A stretch of 39,438 nucleotides of DNA from positions 1 through 39,438 of the forward strand of contig DATAFH010000096.1 in NCBI GenBank assembly GCA_036257565.1. Direction: 5' to 3'. This document shows positions 8,094 through 15,357 of the stretch, piece after piece. Numbering within the stretch: position 1 is the stretch's first letter; each line of letters begins with the position of its first letter. The notes under the pieces are model-generated. The model did no database searches and was not told the DNA's origin. It saw only the letters and a list, made by a program, of their open reading frames with translations. Made by a program: the position numbers and the translations under genes. This DNA comes from DASSUW01 sp036257565 (GTDB lineage: Bacteria > Actinomycetota > Thermoleophilia > Solirubrobacterales > Solirubrobacteraceae).

Positions 8094-8582
8094 ATGAGCG
8101 ATCTCGTAGCGATTGCCTATCCGGACCTCGCGACCGCCCAGCAGGTGGCCGCCAATGCCGCGCGTGCGCAGCAGGCCCACGAGCTCGAGCTCGACGACAT
8201 GGTCATCATCGAGCGGCGGCCCGACGGGAAGGTCAAGCTCCACCAGCCGTCGCTGGCCGGCGCGGGTGCCGCGACGGGCGCCCTCTGGGGCGGCCTGATC
8301 GGCCTCATCTTCTTCATGCCCTTCCTCGGCATGGCGATCGGCGCCGCTACGGGCGCCGCCGCGGGAGCCGCGAGCGACTACGGCATCGACGACAACTTCA
8401 TGAAGGAGCTCGGCGCCGAGCTGGACTCAGGCGGCGCCGCCGTTCTGTTCCTCGTACGCCAGATGACCGAGGACAAGGTGCTGCCGAACATCCAGATCGA
8501 GGGCCGGGTCCTGCGGACGTCGCTCGACGACGCCCAGGAGGAGCGCCTCTCCGAGGCGCTCGCCGCCGCGGGCAGCCGGTAG
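8094..8582 (+). CDS. DUF1269 membrane protein (TM_1269 family)
   Basis: A 162-residue protein of the DUF1269 family: a soluble N-terminal alpha/beta segment (SDLVAIAYPDLATAQQVA), a glycine/alanine-rich membrane hairpin at about residues 60-102 (GAATGALWGGLIGLIFF, GMAIGAATGAAAGAASDYG), and a C-terminal soluble part (ELGAELDSGGAAVLFLV, LRTSLDDAQEERL). Such proteins are often found with stress and envelope genes; no biochemical activity is established. ATG 8094 is chosen because AGAAGGA precedes it by a proper distance and upstream codons are not conserved-looking. It forms an operon with the YihY-like gene 7 bp downstream. Confidence 0.88.
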   Translation: MSDLVAIAYPDLATAQQVAANAARAQQAHELELDDMVIIERRPDGKVKLHQPSLAGAGAATGALWGGLIGLIFFMPFLGMAIGAATGAAAGAASDYGIDDNFMKELGAELDSGGAAVLFLVRQMTEDKVLPNIQIEGRVLRTSLDDAQEERLSEALAAAGSR

Positions 8583-8589
8583 ATCGCCC

Positions 8590-9381
8590 TTGCTCGAGCA
8601 GGCGACGCGCCTCGTCAGGTGGCTCGTCGACCCGCTCGTGCGGTTCAACTTCCTCGATCGCTCGCTCGCGCTCGGCTCGCAGGCGTTCGGCGGGCTGATC
8701 CCGCTGCTCATCCTGCTCGAGGCCGCGCAGCCCGGGACGCGCTCGGTGGCGAGCGACCTGATCGAGCGATTCGACCTCCAAGGCGATGCGGCGGACACCG
8801 TGAGGGAGGTATTCGCGACGCCGACCGACGAGCCGACCACGACCTCGCTGAGCGTGGTGCTCCTGATCGTCTCGGTCCTGTCGTTCACGCGGCGCCTGCA
8901 ACGGCTCTACGAGGGAACCTGGGAGCTCGAGGAGCGCGGCGTGCGCGGTACCGGCTCCGGGCTCGCGTGGATCGCGTTCATCGCGCTCTACGGGAGCCTG
9001 CATCCGGTCCTCGACGAGGTCGTCGGCGGGCTCCCGGGCCTCGCGCTGTCTCTGGCGGGCGCCCTCCTGGTCGGCTTCCTAACCCCGTACGTGCTGCTCG
9101 GCCGGCGCCTGCCGTGGCGGCGGCTGATGCCGCAGGCCCTGCTGACCGCGGCAGGGCTCGAGGCGCTCGGCATCTGGAGCGCGATCTACATGCCTCGCGC
9201 GATCGAGTCGTCGGCCTCGGCGTACGGCGGGATCGGGGTCGCCCTGGCGATGCTCACATGGCTGTGGGGCCTCGGGATCGTCTTCGTGATCGCCGCCGTC
9301 TACGGGTCGCCGCAGATGCAGTGGAGGAGCATGTTCGGTTCACCCGGCGCGGGTGATGGAGCCCGCCGCCCGGCCGGTTAG
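8590..9381 (+). CDS. YihY/BrkB-like membrane protein
   Basis: A 263-residue polytopic membrane protein resembling the YihY/UPF0761 family. The pattern is an amphipathic N-terminus (RFNFLDRSLALGSQAFGGLIPLLILLE), a polar loop, then five hydrophobic helices including SLSVVLLIVSVLSFTRRLQRLYEGTWEL and GGIGVALAMLTWLWGLGIVFVIAAVYG. The molecular function of the family is unsettled. The start is a TTG 7 bases after the DUF1269 stop; no better start or Shine-Dalgarno is visible, so the exact N-terminus is uncertain. The 3' end contains the palindrome and -10 hexamer serving the next gene: the stop TAG is the first half of TAGCGT. Confidence 0.75.
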   Translation: MLEQATRLVRWLVDPLVRFNFLDRSLALGSQAFGGLIPLLILLEAAQPGTRSVASDLIERFDLQGDAADTVREVFATPTDEPTTTSLSVVLLIVSVLSFTRRLQRLYEGTWELEERGVRGTGSGLAWIAFIALYGSLHPVLDEVVGGLPGLALSLAGALLVGFLTPYVLLGRRLPWRRLMPQALLTAAGLEALGIWSAIYMPRAIESSASAYGGIGVALAMLTWLWGLGIVFVIAAVYGSPQMQWRSMFGSPGAGDGARRPAG

Positions 9382-9384
9382 CGT
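9340..9384 (+). promoter_or_regulatory. Palindromic operator-promoter module, site 4 (class B)
   Basis: TCACCCGGCGCGGGTGA (9340-9356) is a perfect 7-3-7 palindrome inside the end of the YihY-like gene. There is no third TCACCC. TAGCGT (9379-9384), a good TAnnnT, starts 22 bp after the palindrome, and the ATG of the AI-2E family gene lies 11 bp after its last base. Confidence 0.65.
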
Positions 9385-9394
9385 TCGCCACGCG

Positions 9395-10582
9395 ATGGAC
9401 CGCTCGCCGCAACGCGTCGAGATCGTCGTCCCGGTGCGCACGCTACTCGTGCTGCTCGCCGTCGGCCTGCTCGTCGTGCTCGCCGTGCTGTCGGTCGGCA
9501 CCCTGCTCTCGATCCTCGTCGCCGCGGTGGTCGCGCTCGGCCTCGACCCGGTGGTCGCCGCGCTCGTGCGCCGCGGCTGGCGTCGCGGACCGGCGGCGCT
9601 GGCGGTGTTCGCCGGCCTGTTCGTCGCCGTGCTGGCGATCGTGCTCGTGACCGCCGGGCCGCTGTGGAGCGAGATCACCGAGTTCGTGAACGAGCTGCCG
9701 GCGTACTGGGACGAGCTGACCAACACCGCCGTCTTCCAGGACCTGGTGTCGACGGCCGGCGCCGACGACACGATCCGGAACGCGCTCAAGGAGCTCGCCG
9801 AAGGCCTGCCGGACGCCGCGAGCGCGCTGCTCGGCATCGCCGGCGGCGTGTTCGGCTCGTTTCTCTCGCTCGTCACGCTGACCTTCCTGGCGCTCTTCCT
9901 GCTCATGGAGCGCCCGGCGATCACCGACTGGCTGTTCGGGTTCACCAGCCCGGCCACCGACCGCCGGTGGCGGCCCGTGGTCGAGGAGTCGATCGGCGCG
10001 ATCTCCTCCTCGCTCGTCGGCAACGTCGCGATCTCCGTCGTGGCGGCGACGGTTGCCGGCCTGTCAGCGTGGGCGCTCGGGCTGCCGTTCCCGATCGTGC
10101 TCGCGGTGATCGCCGGGTTCCTCGACCTCATCCCCCAGGTCGGCGCCACGATCGCGTCGATCATCCTCGTCGCCGTGGCGCTGACCGTGAGCACCGAGGC
10201 GGCGGTCATCATGCTCGTCATCCAGCTGATCTACCAGCAGGTCGAGAACTACTTCGTCTACCCGATCGTCTACCGGCAGGCGGTCGAGCTCTCCGCGTTC
10301 ACGACCATCGTCGCCGTCCTCGTCGCCGGCTCGCTGCTCGGCGTCGTGGGCGCGATCCTCGCGGTGCCGTTCGCCGCGACGATCAAGATCGTGCTGCGCG
10401 AGGCTACGGCTCCCCGGCGCGCGAGGATGGCGGCGCTGCGCTCAGTGGACGAGCGCCTTGATACCGATCAGCAGCGCGCCGACGAGCCCGACGAGCAGCG
10501 CCCGGAGGAGCGAGGCGCCGACGCTCTCGCCGGCGAGCCGGGTGGCGAGGAACCCGTACGCGCCGATCAGGCCCAGCCCTGA
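9395..10582 (+). CDS. AI-2E family transporter (PerM/YdiK-like)
   Basis: A 395-residue membrane protein of the AI-2E transporter superfamily (COG0628). N-terminal helices (about residues 15-85) are followed by the extracytoplasmic linker with LWSEITEFVNELPAYWDEL and then the conserved second half: GSFLSLVTLTFLALFLLME, GLPFPIVLAVIAGFLDLIPQVGATI and QLIYQQVENYFVYPIVYRQAVELS. Members export small molecules or ions; the substrate here is unknown. The ATG at 9395 fits the -10 at 9379-9384. The last 47 residues are highly charged, unlike the family, and are encoded antisense to the neighbouring membrane gene, so the C-terminus looks like an unselected extension. Confidence 0.85.
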   Translation: MDRSPQRVEIVVPVRTLLVLLAVGLLVVLAVLSVGTLLSILVAAVVALGLDPVVAALVRRGWRRGPAALAVFAGLFVAVLAIVLVTAGPLWSEITEFVNELPAYWDELTNTAVFQDLVSTAGADDTIRNALKELAEGLPDAASALLGIAGGVFGSFLSLVTLTFLALFLLMERPAITDWLFGFTSPATDRRWRPVVEESIGAISSSLVGNVAISVVAATVAGLSAWALGLPFPIVLAVIAGFLDLIPQVGATIASIILVAVALTVSTEAAVIMLVIQLIYQQVENYFVYPIVYRQAVELSAFTTIVAVLVAGSLLGVVGAILAVPFAATIKIVLREATAPRRARMAALRSVDERLDTDQQRADEPDEQRPEERGADALAGEPGGEEPVRADQAQP

Positions 10583-10933
10583 CCACTTGGCCAGCGTGAA
10601 CGCCAGGTCGTCCTCGATCGCGCCGGCCGCGGCGAGGAGGAAGAAGACAGCGGGGAACGCGATGCCGAAGGCCACGGCGCCGATGTCGCGGAGCATGTGG
10701 CGCAGCTCCTCGCGCGCGACGCGCCGGCGCAGGCGGGTCTCGGTGCCGACGACGTCGCTGTAGAGCTCGGCCAGGGCGACGGCGACCGCCGTCGCGAGCA
10801 GCGACGCGAGCACGGCGCCGGCGCCCGGCGGATGGGCCTCGAGCGCGACCACGAGCGCCAAGCCGATGATCGAGCCGTAGATCACCCGCGAAACCTGCCG
10901 CGAGCCCAGGTGGGCCTCGATCACGGCGAGCAT
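10442..10933 (-). CDS. Small integral membrane protein, unknown function
   Basis: A 163-residue protein with about five hydrophobic helices (SRVIYGSIIGLALVVALE, GAVLASLLATAVAVALAELYSDVVG, IGAVAFGIAFPAVFFLLAAAGAIED, LAKWSGLGLIGAYGFLA, LLRALLVGLVGALLIGIKAL). The first two helices with E-x-Y-S-D vaguely recall VIT/CCC1-like proteins, but I do not recognise the family. It is the last gene of a minus-strand run (MBL protein, K+ channel, this gene), 23 bp after the channel. Its last 47 codons overlap the AI-2E family gene antisense. Confidence 0.65.
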   Translation of the reverse strand: MLAVIEAHLGSRQVSRVIYGSIIGLALVVALEAHPPGAGAVLASLLATAVAVALAELYSDVVGTETRLRRRVAREELRHMLRDIGAVAFGIAFPAVFFLLAAAGAIEDDLAFTLAKWSGLGLIGAYGFLATRLAGESVGASLLRALLVGLVGALLIGIKALVH

Positions 10934-10956
10934 GCCGGGGGATCACACCACAAGCG

Positions 10957-11334
10957 TCACGGAGACATCGACCGCCGGCGCCTCCGCTCGGTCTGCAGCG
11001 CGAGGGTCTTCGCCGCCAGGGCCGTGAAGAACGACACGAGGATGCCGATCCCGGACAGCACGTAGACGACCGTGAAGATCTTCCCGGCGTGCGTCGTTGG
11101 CACCAGGTCGCCGAAGCCGACGGTCGCGAGGCTCATGGAGCTGAAGTAGAAGGCGTCGATCACGGTGAAGCCCTCGACCAGCGCGTAGAACACCGTCCCG
11201 ATGACGAGCAGGGAGAAGACGAGGAGCAGCGGCCCGCGCTCCTCCGGATGGCGTGCCATCGCAACCAGTGCCCGCAGCGGCAGCCCCAGCCCGGAGATCA
11301 GGTGCGGCCGGTCGCCGCTGGAGCCGGAGGGCAT
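10957..11334 (-). CDS. Two-helix potassium channel (Ion_trans_2)
   Basis: A compact 125-residue pore-only K+ channel: TM1 (about residues 36-56), a pore helix and selectivity filter SLATVGFGDLVP (TVGFGD at 71-76), TM2 (about 86-108), and a basic tail (TERRRRRS). It lacks the RCK/TrkA-N ligand-binding domain common in prokaryotic channels, so gating is unclear. It lies 30 bp downstream of the metallo-beta-lactamase-fold gene and 23 bp upstream of a small membrane protein, consistent with a three-gene operon driven by the palindromic module at 12119-12164. Confidence 0.85.
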   Translation of the reverse strand: MPSGSSGDRPHLISGLGLPLRALVAMARHPEERGPLLLVFSLLVIGTVFYALVEGFTVIDAFYFSSMSLATVGFGDLVPTTHAGKIFTVVYVLSGIGILVSFFTALAAKTLALQTERRRRRSMSP

Positions 11335-11364
11335 GCCCCGGATGGTGGACCTTGCGGCGGACGC

Positions 11365-12111
11365 CTAGAGGTCGAGCGCCTCGCCCGGCTTCAGGAGCGC
11401 CACGCGGGTCGCGGGGGCCAGCTCGGCGACGTGCGCGGCGAAGGCGGGCCCGGGCTCGCGCAGCAGCGAATGGTCGCTTCGATACCCGATCGGGAGGTAG
11501 GTCGCCCAGTGGATCGGGAGCACCACCCGCGGCTGCAGGAGCGCGACCGCCCTCGCGGCCCCGAGTGGATCGAGGTGTCCCGGCCCGAGCGAGGTACCCC
11601 AACCCCAGATCGGCACGAGCGCGACGTCGAGCGGGCGCAGGTCGGCCATGCCCTCGAACAGGTCCGTGTCGCCGGCGAAGTAGACGCGCGGCCCGCGCTC
11701 CACGATGAAGCCGAGCGCGTCGACCGCCGGGTGCAGCGGGCTGCGGCGGCCGTCGTGCTCGGCCGGCACGGCGAACACCGTGCCGCCTTCGAGCAGCAGC
11801 TTCTCGCCCGCACGCAACTCGATCACCTTCCCCGGGCCCAGGCCGCGCACCACGCGCGCGGTCCCGGCCGGGGCGACCACGGGCACGTCGCGCGGCAGCC
11901 GCCGCAGCGACGGCCCGTCAGCGTGATCGCGGTGCAGGTGGGAGAGCAGCACGGCGTCGAGCCGCTCCGGCGGCTCCGGCGGGGGCACGTGCCGCCGCAG
12001 GTGGGCGATCCGCGACCGCAGCACGGGGTCGGTGAGCAGCCGCAGCGGCCCCAGCTCGATCAGCACGGTGGCATGGCCGAGCCAGGTGATACGGCCGCGC
12101 TGCATCGTCAA
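11365..12111 (-). CDS. Metallo-beta-lactamase-fold hydrolase (UlaG/NAPE-PLD-like)
   Basis: A 248-residue MBL-fold protein. The N-terminal strand motif ITWLGHATVLIELG, the metal site HLHRDH (58-63), the AGDTD motif near residue 147 and the C-terminal PIHW with a histidine ligand put it in the UlaG/NAPE-phospholipase D-like group rather than among antibiotic lactamases. Substrates in this group include lactones and phosphodiesters. The first codon is a TTG at 12111, which is exactly 8 bp after the predicted -10 GAGCAT; an ATG at 12105 (MQRGRITW) is the alternative. Without a Shine-Dalgarno the leaderless TTG is plausible but not proven. Confidence 0.82.
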   Translation of the reverse strand: MTMQRGRITWLGHATVLIELGPLRLLTDPVLRSRIAHLRRHVPPPEPPERLDAVLLSHLHRDHADGPSLRRLPRDVPVVAPAGTARVVRGLGPGKVIELRAGEKLLLEGGTVFAVPAEHDGRRSPLHPAVDALGFIVERGPRVYFAGDTDLFEGMADLRPLDVALVPIWGWGTSLGPGHLDPLGAARAVALLQPRVVLPIHWATYLPIGYRSDHSLLREPGPAFAAHVAELAPATRVALLKPGEALDL

Positions 12112-12118
12112 GACGACG

Positions 12119-12164
12119 ATGCTCGCACCTGACCGGAGTCCGCGGCATCACCCGCCGCGGGTGA
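12119..12164 (-). promoter_or_regulatory. Palindromic operator-promoter module, site 5 (class B)
   Basis: The perfect palindrome at 12148-12164 (TCACCCGCCGCGGGTGA on the plus strand) covers the stop codon of the alpha/beta hydrolase gene. Reading on the minus strand, GAGCAT (12124 to 12119) starts 23 bp after it, the same distance as in sites 1, 2, 3 and 6. The MBL gene start lies 8 bp beyond. The third half-site position reads GACTCC and is not a match. Confidence 0.65.
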
Positions 12165-12978
12165 ACTCGCGCGAGGAGCCGTCGAGCAGCACGCGCGCGA
12201 TCTGCTCCGGCTCGTCCCAGGCCGGGACGTGCCCGCAGCCGCGCAGCCGCACGCTGCGCACCCCGAGCGGCACGTGGCGCGGCGGGGCCACGAGCCGGTC
12301 GTGCTCGCACCACGCGAGCGTAACCGGGACGGAGATCTCGCCCAGGCCACGGAAGCGCCCGGCGCGCATCGCGTCGTTGACCTCGCGGAAGCCAGCCGCC
12401 GTCGCGTAGGCGCGGACGAGGTGCGCGGCGCTCGCCGGCGGGATGCGGTCGGGCCGCGCGACCGTCCCGGCGAGCAACGCCCGTCGGCCGCGCTCGCTGC
12501 GCACGAGCGGAGGCACGATGGGCAGCAGCAGCCGTGCGGCGGTGCGGGCGACCCCGCGCTTGGGCATGAGTGGCTCCGGCCACAGGCCGGCCGGCGCGAT
12601 CGCGGTCACCGAGCGCGCGGCGCCGGCGAGGCCCAGCTCGAGCGCGACCCAGCCGCCCAGCGAGTTGCCGGCGACGTGCGGGCGGTCGAGCCCGAGCTCG
12701 TCGCGCGCGAACGCCGCCACCGCGCGGGCGAGCGCCGGCGGGTCGGGAGTGCCGGCCTCGAGCGGGGGCGAGCCGCCGAAGCCCGGGAGGTCGATCGCGA
12801 CGACGTCGCGCTCCGCGGCCAGGCGGTCCAGCACCGGGTCCCAGGCGCGGCGGTCGGCGCCCAGCGCGTGCAGGAGCACCAGCGGCGGCCCTGAGCCGCG
12901 GCGGTCGCACGCCAGCGGTGGCGCGCTCCGCCGGCCGGTCGCCACCACGCGGTCCGCGAGCTCGCGGGCGTCGGGCAT
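12148..12978 (-). CDS. Alpha/beta hydrolase
   Basis: A 276-residue alpha/beta-hydrolase-fold protein. The oxyanion region LVLLHALGADRRAWDPVL, the DLPGFGGS loop, the nucleophile elbow GNSLGG (S106) and a C-terminal GCGHVP histidine are all present, so a catalytic triad is likely. Substrate is unknown. The ATG at 12978 immediately follows the stop of the upstream small membrane gene (no gap), and this gene ends the five-gene lipid-modification operon. Its stop codon is part of the palindrome that serves the next minus-strand operon. Confidence 0.85.
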   Translation of the reverse strand: MPDARELADRVVATGRRSAPPLACDRRGSGPPLVLLHALGADRRAWDPVLDRLAAERDVVAIDLPGFGGSPPLEAGTPDPPALARAVAAFARDELGLDRPHVAGNSLGGWVALELGLAGAARSVTAIAPAGLWPEPLMPKRGVARTAARLLLPIVPPLVRSERGRRALLAGTVARPDRIPPASAAHLVRAYATAAGFREVNDAMRAGRFRGLGEISVPVTLAWCEHDRLVAPPRHVPLGVRSVRLRGCGHVPAWDEPEQIARVLLDGSSREFTRGG

Positions 12979-13365
12979 CTAGGAGTCGACGGCGGCGGCG
13001 ACCGCCGCGCTCAGGAGCGCCGAGCCGCCCGCGACGGCGGTGGTCGCCTTCGCGGCGCCCGCCGGCAGCCCTGACGCGCCGGCTGTGGCGGCGATGTCGC
13101 TGAGGTCGCCCGCGACGCTGGCGGCGAGCCACGGGCGCACCGGCGCGCCGGTCAGCGCCGCCGACAGCCCGCCGACGTGCAACAGGATCTCCCGCGCGGC
13201 AAGGCCCCGCAGCGCGACCTGCGTCGGGCCGGTGCTCGACGACGGGCCCAACCAGCGTTTCGTCAGCCGGACCGGCGCGGCGGCCAGGCCGAGCCCGTAG
13301 ACGATTCGCAGCGCGAGGACGACGGCGGCGGCTGAGCGCGCGGAGGTGCGGTGGCGGCGGAGCAT
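12979..13365 (-). CDS. Conserved hypothetical membrane-associated protein
   Basis: A 128-residue protein with hydrophobic stretches near residues 12-32 (AAAVVLALRIVYGLGLAAAP), 50-75 and 100-126, separated by short polar turns (RWLGPSS, AREILLHVGGL, WLAASVAGDLSDIAA). I recognise a recurrent actinobacterial hypothetical pattern but no function. It sits 4 bp after the cyclopropane-synthase-like gene and abuts the alpha/beta hydrolase gene, so it is translated as part of that operon. GGAG lies directly against the ATG, which is unusually close. Confidence 0.65.
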   Translation of the reverse strand: MLRRHRTSARSAAAVVLALRIVYGLGLAAAPVRLTKRWLGPSSSTGPTQVALRGLAAREILLHVGGLSAALTGAPVRPWLAASVAGDLSDIAATAGASGLPAGAAKATTAVAGGSALLSAAVAAAVDS

Positions 13366-13369
13366 CTCC

Positions 13370-14620
13370 TCAGGTACGGCGCGCCGCCCGTAGCGGGATC
13401 AGCTCGCTTGCGGACGCGGCTGCCGGCCGGCGGACCTCGCCGCGCCAGCCCGGCTTCGCGAACACCGCCTGGACGCAGCCGATCCGCCGCTCGGCGAACC
13501 CGGCCTCGCAGTAGCACAGGTACAGCCGCCAGAGCCGCCGGAAGCACTCGTCGTAGCCGTGTCGCTGGAGCACGGCGGCCGAGCGCTCGACGTTCGCGCG
13601 CCAGTGCATCAGCGTCTCGGCGTAGTGCGGGGTGATGTCGTCGAGCGCGACCATCGTCAGATCGGTGCGGCGGGCGATCTCGCGGGCGATGACCTCGCGC
13701 GAGGGCAGGCAGCCGCTCGGGAAGATGAACGTGCGGATGAAGCTCTTGGAGGCACGCTCGACCGCATAGGCGCGGTCGTCCATCGTGATCGCCTGCAGCA
13801 GCATCGTGCCGTCCCGGTGCAGCAGCTCGGAGCAGCGGGCGAAGAAGGTGCCGAAGTCCTTCCACCCGACGGCTTCGATCATCTCGATCGACACGAGCTT
13901 GTCGTAACGGCCGCGCACGTCGCGGTAGTCCTCGAGCAGCACGGTCACGCGATCGCCGAGCCCGGCATCGCGGGCGCGCGCCACCGCGCGCGCGTGCTGG
14001 TCGCGGGAGAGCGTCGTGGTCGTGACGCGGCAGCCGCGGGTCATCGCGGCGTAGACGGCGAAGCCGCCCCAGCCCGTCCCGATCTCCACGACGTGGTCGT
14101 CGGGCCCGATGTCGAGGATCGCGCACACGCGCTCGAGCTTTGTCAGCGCCGCCTGCTCGAGACCGGTGCCCGGGCCGTCGAAGACCGCCGAGGAGTACAT
14201 CATCGTCGGGTCGAGCATCGCGTCGAACAGCTCGTCCCCGAGGTCATAGTGCGCGGCGATGTCGATCCGGCTGCGCCGCGGCGTGTTGCGCACGAAGGCG
14301 CCGCGGGCGCGCTGCCACGGCTCGCGCACCACGGTCAGGCGGCGGCGCCACTCGTCGAGCCCGTGGACGTTCAGGGCGGCGACGCGGATCACGGCCGTGA
14401 GGTCCGGCGACTCCCACAGCCCGTCGCGGTAGGACTCCGCGAGCCCGCGACTTCCCCGCAGGAGCGCCGGCCAGGTCCGCGAGGACCGCACGAGGATCGT
14501 CGCGCGCGGCGTCCCGCTCCCGAAGATGAGGCGCTCCGGTCCGTCGACGATCGTCAACTCGCCGACGGAGATGCGCTCGAGGACGGCGCAGACGACGCTG
14601 CGGGCGGCGCGGTCGATCAC
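13370..14620 (-). CDS. Cyclopropane-fatty-acyl-phospholipid synthase-like SAM methyltransferase
   Basis: A 416-residue protein of the CFA synthase family (COG2230), which transfers a methyl or methylene from S-adenosylmethionine to the double bond of phospholipid acyl chains. The SAM site VVEIGTGWGG is at about residues 177-186, preceded by RSRIDIAAHYDLGDELFDAML and followed by VSIEMIEAVG. The C-terminal YCEAGFAERRIGCVQ is typical of the subfamily that travels with DUF1365. The GTG at 14620 overlaps the stop of DUF1365 (GTGA), so the genes are coupled. A longer frame upstream lies over the DUF1365 gene and is spurious. Product could be a cyclopropane, a methyl-branched chain or a furan fatty acid precursor. 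Confidence 0.88.
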   Translation of the reverse strand: MIDRAARSVVCAVLERISVGELTIVDGPERLIFGSGTPRATILVRSSRTWPALLRGSRGLAESYRDGLWESPDLTAVIRVAALNVHGLDEWRRRLTVVREPWQRARGAFVRNTPRRSRIDIAAHYDLGDELFDAMLDPTMMYSSAVFDGPGTGLEQAALTKLERVCAILDIGPDDHVVEIGTGWGGFAVYAAMTRGCRVTTTTLSRDQHARAVARARDAGLGDRVTVLLEDYRDVRGRYDKLVSIEMIEAVGWKDFGTFFARCSELLHRDGTMLLQAITMDDRAYAVERASKSFIRTFIFPSGCLPSREVIAREIARRTDLTMVALDDITPHYAETLMHWRANVERSAAVLQRHGYDECFRRLWRLYLCYCEAGFAERRIGCVQAVFAKPGWRGEVRRPAAASASELIPLRAARRT

Positions 14621-15357
14621 GACGCCCTCGGATGCCGGTGGACGGGCACGCCCGCGAGCTTCAGGCCCGCCGCGTGCCAGTAGATGAGCGCGAGCGTCCG
14701 CAGTGAGGCCGCGGGCCAGCGGGCGCTCACGCGGGCCAGCGTGCGGCGCGTGAGCGGGCGGCGGTCGAGCGCCAGCGTGGCGTCGAATGCGCGACGGCCT
14801 GAGCGGTGGCTCTCGATGTGCACGGACAGCGCCTCTCCGGGCTCGGTCGCCCGCAGCTCGTAGCGGTGGTCCATGCCCATGAACGGCGAGACGTGCAGGG
14901 CCTTGGAGAACGAGCCGCGGAGGATCCCGTCCGGCGACTCGCGCCGCAGCACGTACGCGTGGCGCTCGCCCCACGGCGTGTTCGTGACCTCGGCCACCAC
15001 CGCCTCGACCACCTCCGCGGCGGCATCGAGGCAGAAGTAGAAGGTCACAGGGTTGAAGCTGTGGCCGAGCGTCCGCGGCTGGGAGAGCACGCGCACGGGC
15101 CCGGTGAGCGCGGCGCCCGTCCGCTCGCGCACGAGCCGCCGGACCGCGGTGGCGGGCGGCACCGACGGATCGCCGAGCAGGTCACGCCGCCGCACGCGCA
15201 CCCAGCCCGGGCGGCGGCGGACGAGGCGGCCGCCGAGCAGGCGCGGGAGCTCCTCGAGATCGAGGTAGAGGAACGCCAGCGGGTGCCGGAACTCCCGCGC
15301 GGCGGTCTCGAAGCGCCGGTGGCGCACGGTCCCGACGTAGATCGCGCTGGCGCTCAC
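14617..15357 (-). CDS. DUF1365 domain protein
   Basis: A 246-residue DUF1365 protein recognised from AIYVGTVRHRRF at the start, GHSFNPVTFYFC at about residues 95-110, EVTNTPWGERHAYVL, and KALHVSPFMGMDHRYEL. Its biochemical role is not established, but it is nearly always found beside a COG2907 flavoprotein and a CFA synthase-like methyltransferase, as here, which ties it to acyl-chain modification. The GTG at 15357 overlaps the flavoprotein stop, and its own stop overlaps the GTG of the methyltransferase, so all three are translationally coupled. Confidence 0.88.
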   Translation of the reverse strand: MSASAIYVGTVRHRRFETAAREFRHPLAFLYLDLEELPRLLGGRLVRRRPGWVRVRRRDLLGDPSVPPATAVRRLVRERTGAALTGPVRVLSQPRTLGHSFNPVTFYFCLDAAAEVVEAVVAEVTNTPWGERHAYVLRRESPDGILRGSFSKALHVSPFMGMDHRYELRATEPGEALSVHIESHRSGRRAFDATLALDRRPLTRRTLARVSARWPAASLRTLALIYWHAAGLKLAGVPVHRHPRAS

